The notes under the pieces are model-generated. The model had not been told where the DNA came from and made no database searches. It saw only the letters and a list, made by a program, of their open reading frames with translations. This document shows, piece by piece, positions 5,622 to 7,151 of a DNA stretch of 7,151 bases. The stretch is from Cytophagales bacterium (GTDB taxonomy: Bacteria; Bacteroidota; Bacteroidia; Cytophagales; Cyclobacteriaceae). The position numbers and the translations under genes are program-made. Numbering within the stretch: the first letter of the stretch is position 1; each line of letters starts with the position of its first letter. The stretch covers positions 1-7,151 of the forward strand of contig DNZD01000150.1 in assembly GCA_003504855.1 (NCBI GenBank). The letters run 5' to 3'.

Positions 5622-7151
5622 ACAGGGTTGGTTAAAGTTCGTTTGGCTACCCAATTTACGGCAATCGTACTGAATCCCACCACACTCACGCTGCTGATCG
5701 GCATGAGGATGGCAGCTACCAGGGGCGTCAGGTGTCCGCTTACCGCGAAACTAAGAGCAATGATATTATAGAAGAATGATATACCGAAGGCAATCTTAAG
5801 GATCGTAGTGGCCGACACACCCAGGCGCAGGAATTGATCCAGTTGACCAAGTTTACTGCCCAACAGGATACCATCGCAAGCGGGGGTAAACACGCCGGTG
5901 TCGTCGGTGACAGCCACGCCTACATCGCTTTGTTTAAGGGCACCTGAATCGTTGAGGCCGTCGCCAATCATCATCAGCTTGCGTCCCTCCCGCTGAAGGC
6001 CGGAGATATAATCCAATTTGTCGTGCGGACTTTGATCAAAACGCAACTCGACACTGGACGGGAAAAGTTTTTGCATGCGCTCCCGGTCGCCGGTATGATC
6101 ACCGGACAACAGGGCCAGGCATTTTTCCTTCAAACGCTGCACCAGCCCCTTTATCTCAGGCCGCAAAGCTGTCTCTATCCGGAAGTAACCGATTACTTTG
6201 TCGTTGCAGCTCACGAATACTTTTGATGCCAGGTCTTCTACCGGCCCATCAAATCCGGTAAATGCGGCCGAACCCACTTTAACGACCACATCACCGAAAG
6301 TTCCTTCGATTCCTTTGCCGGGGCGTTCCTTGAATCCTGTAACGGGCACCGCACTCACCTGCCGCAAAGAACCCGCCACCAGATTGCTGAGCGGATGGGT
6401 TGATGAAGCAGTCAGTGTCTTGATCCAACTTTGCTGCTCATCACTCATGGTTGCAGAAAAAACAACATCAGCAGCGCCATGGGTTATGGTTCCTGTTTTG
6501 TCAAACACTACGCCATCTACACTGGCGAGGCGCTCAATCACGTCGGCATTCTTGAGGTAAAATCCATGTCGGCCAAAAACGCGCAACATATTCCCGTAGG
6601 TAAACGGGGCTGCAAGTGCCAGTGCGCATGGGCAGGCCACCATCAACACGGCTGTAAGCACCAGCCACATCTGCGAAGGATCCAGGTAATACCATACAAC
6701 AGCAGTAACAACGGCTACGCCCATCACCACCCAGGTGAACCGACGGGCTGCCCGGTCAATGATTTTCTTATAATGACTTTCTTCCGGCTTCTGAAAGATC
6801 TGATTGTTCCAAAGTCGTGTGAGGTGACTTTGTGAAGTGATCTTCGCCACCGACAATTCGATGGGTTGCCCCACCAGGCGGCCACCGGCATATACGGTAT
6901 CACCCAATTTCACCTGAACGGGTTTTGACTCACCTGTAACAAAGCTATAATCGATAAAAGCTTTTTCAGAAAGCATAGTGCTGTCGGCCGGAATGATCTC
7001 CAGGTTACGGATTCGGATCTGGTCACCGACCTGCAGGTCATGAACAATTACAGGAATCCAACCTGAACCCGACCACTTCATCACCGCCAGCGGGAAGTAA
7101 GATTTGTAATCCCGGTCGAAAGCGAGGCTGTCGTATGTTTTGTTTTGAAAC
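5618..7151 (-). CDS. ccoI: CcoI/FixI, copper-transporting P1B-type ATPase (partial, 5' end beyond window)
   Basis: The reading frame is open to the window edge; 510 codons are visible and the N-terminal metal-binding domain and first helices lie outside. A possible GTG at 7084 is internal: the frame upstream reads TYDSLAFDRDYKSYFPLAV, typical of CcoI. In visible numbering the ATPase motifs are all present: TGES (72-75, actuator), CPC in TM6 (173-175, copper path), DKTGT (217-221, D217 phosphorylated), STHP (250-253, nucleotide-binding HP) and GDGLND (396-401). Helices lie near 138-156, 163-183, 451-471 and 474-499; the last carries M483 and the PISSVSVVG signature. CcoI/FixI exports Cu(I) to the periplasmic side for cbb3 oxidase assembly. 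Tight overlap with ccoS supports the CcoI subtype over a CopA detoxification pump. Adjacency to nos genes suggests possible copper supply to NosZ, which is inference. Confidence 0.95.
   Translation of the reverse strand, partial: FQNKTYDSLAFDRDYKSYFPLAVMKWSGSGWIPVIVHDLQVGDQIRIRNLEIIPADSTMLSEKAFIDYSFVTGESKPVQVKLGDTVYAGGRLVGQPIELSVAKITSQSHLTRLWNNQIFQKPEESHYKKIIDRAARRFTWVVMGVAVVTAVVWYYLDPSQMWLVLTAVLMVACPCALALAAPFTYGNMLRVFGRHGFYLKNADVIERLASVDGVVFDKTGTITHGAADVVFSATMSDEQQSWIKTLTASSTHPLSNLVAGSLRQVSAVPVTGFKERPGKGIEGTFGDVVVKVGSAAFTGFDGPVEDLASKVFVSCNDKVIGYFRIETALRPEIKGLVQRLKEKCLALLSGDHTGDRERMQKLFPSSVELRFDQSPHDKLDYISGLQREGRKLMMIGDGLNDSGALKQSDVGVAVTDDTGVFTPACDGILLGSKLGQLDQFLRLGVSATTILKIAFGISFFYNIIALSFAVSGHLTPLVAAILMPISSVSVVGFSTIAVNWVAKRTLTNPV

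Noticed and set aside
5622..5654. TTG-initiated longer CcoS
   Set aside because: The ATG at 5621 gives the normal 50-residue protein beginning at the membrane helix and an ATGA overlap with ccoI.
6198..6835. Two overlapping plus-strand open frames
   Set aside because: Both are antisense to the conserved catalytic core of ccoI and have no domain-like content.
7082..7084. GTG as the ccoI start
   Set aside because: The frame continues upstream to the window edge with a sequence typical of CcoI, so this is an internal codon and the gene is cut by the boundary.

Overview
The window looks like a stretch of a Bacteroidota chromosome carrying a clade II (atypical) nitrous oxide reductase cluster. 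Three things point to Bacteroidota. CcoI and CcoS have the family's look. The lipoprotein signal sequences are short and there is no twin-arginine signal on NosZ. The best promoter-like element resembles the Bacteroidota type (TTTG about 18-20 bases before TAnnTTTG). Every gene I can support lies on the minus strand, so the transcribed order runs from high to low coordinates. No rRNA, tRNA, CRISPR array or insertion sequence was seen.

Layout in transcribed order. At 7151-5469 are ccoI (5' part cut by the window edge) and ccoS, overlapping by ATGA; they encode a copper-transporting P1B ATPase and a small assembly protein of cbb3 oxidase. At 5468-5049 is about 420 bases with no convincing gene. 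It holds a TAC-rich simple repeat, a stem-loop, three copies of an 8-mer with a 12-bp palindrome, Crp/Fnr-like half sites and a promoter candidate. At 5048-4452 is a Crp/Fnr family regulator. At 4451-4325 is a leader containing a 7-bp inverted repeat. At 4324-758 is the compact nos unit: a lipoprotein-like monohaem cytochrome c, nosZ, a four-helix membrane protein that is probably nosB, and nosL. nosD overlaps the end of nosL by 52 bases and leaves the window at base 1.

How the genes work together (family knowledge plus inference). The cytochrome c would hand electrons from the quinol/cytochrome chain to the CuA site of NosZ, which reduces N2O to N2 at CuZ. NosL is a copper chaperone. NosD, with the usual NosF and NosY just beyond the edge, would serve CuZ maturation. 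NosB is needed for clade II N2O respiration in Wolinella by an unknown mechanism. CcoI/CcoS next door suggests a link between copper supply and both respiratory copper enzymes. The regulator lacks both the FNR cysteine set and the CRP cAMP arginine, so its signal is open. nosR, nosG, nosH and ccoNOP are not in this window.

The most interesting points are the lipid-anchor signals on both NosZ and its cytochrome, a GC-rich hairpin between nosZ and nosB that could lower expression of the downstream genes, and the repeat-rich control region before the regulator.
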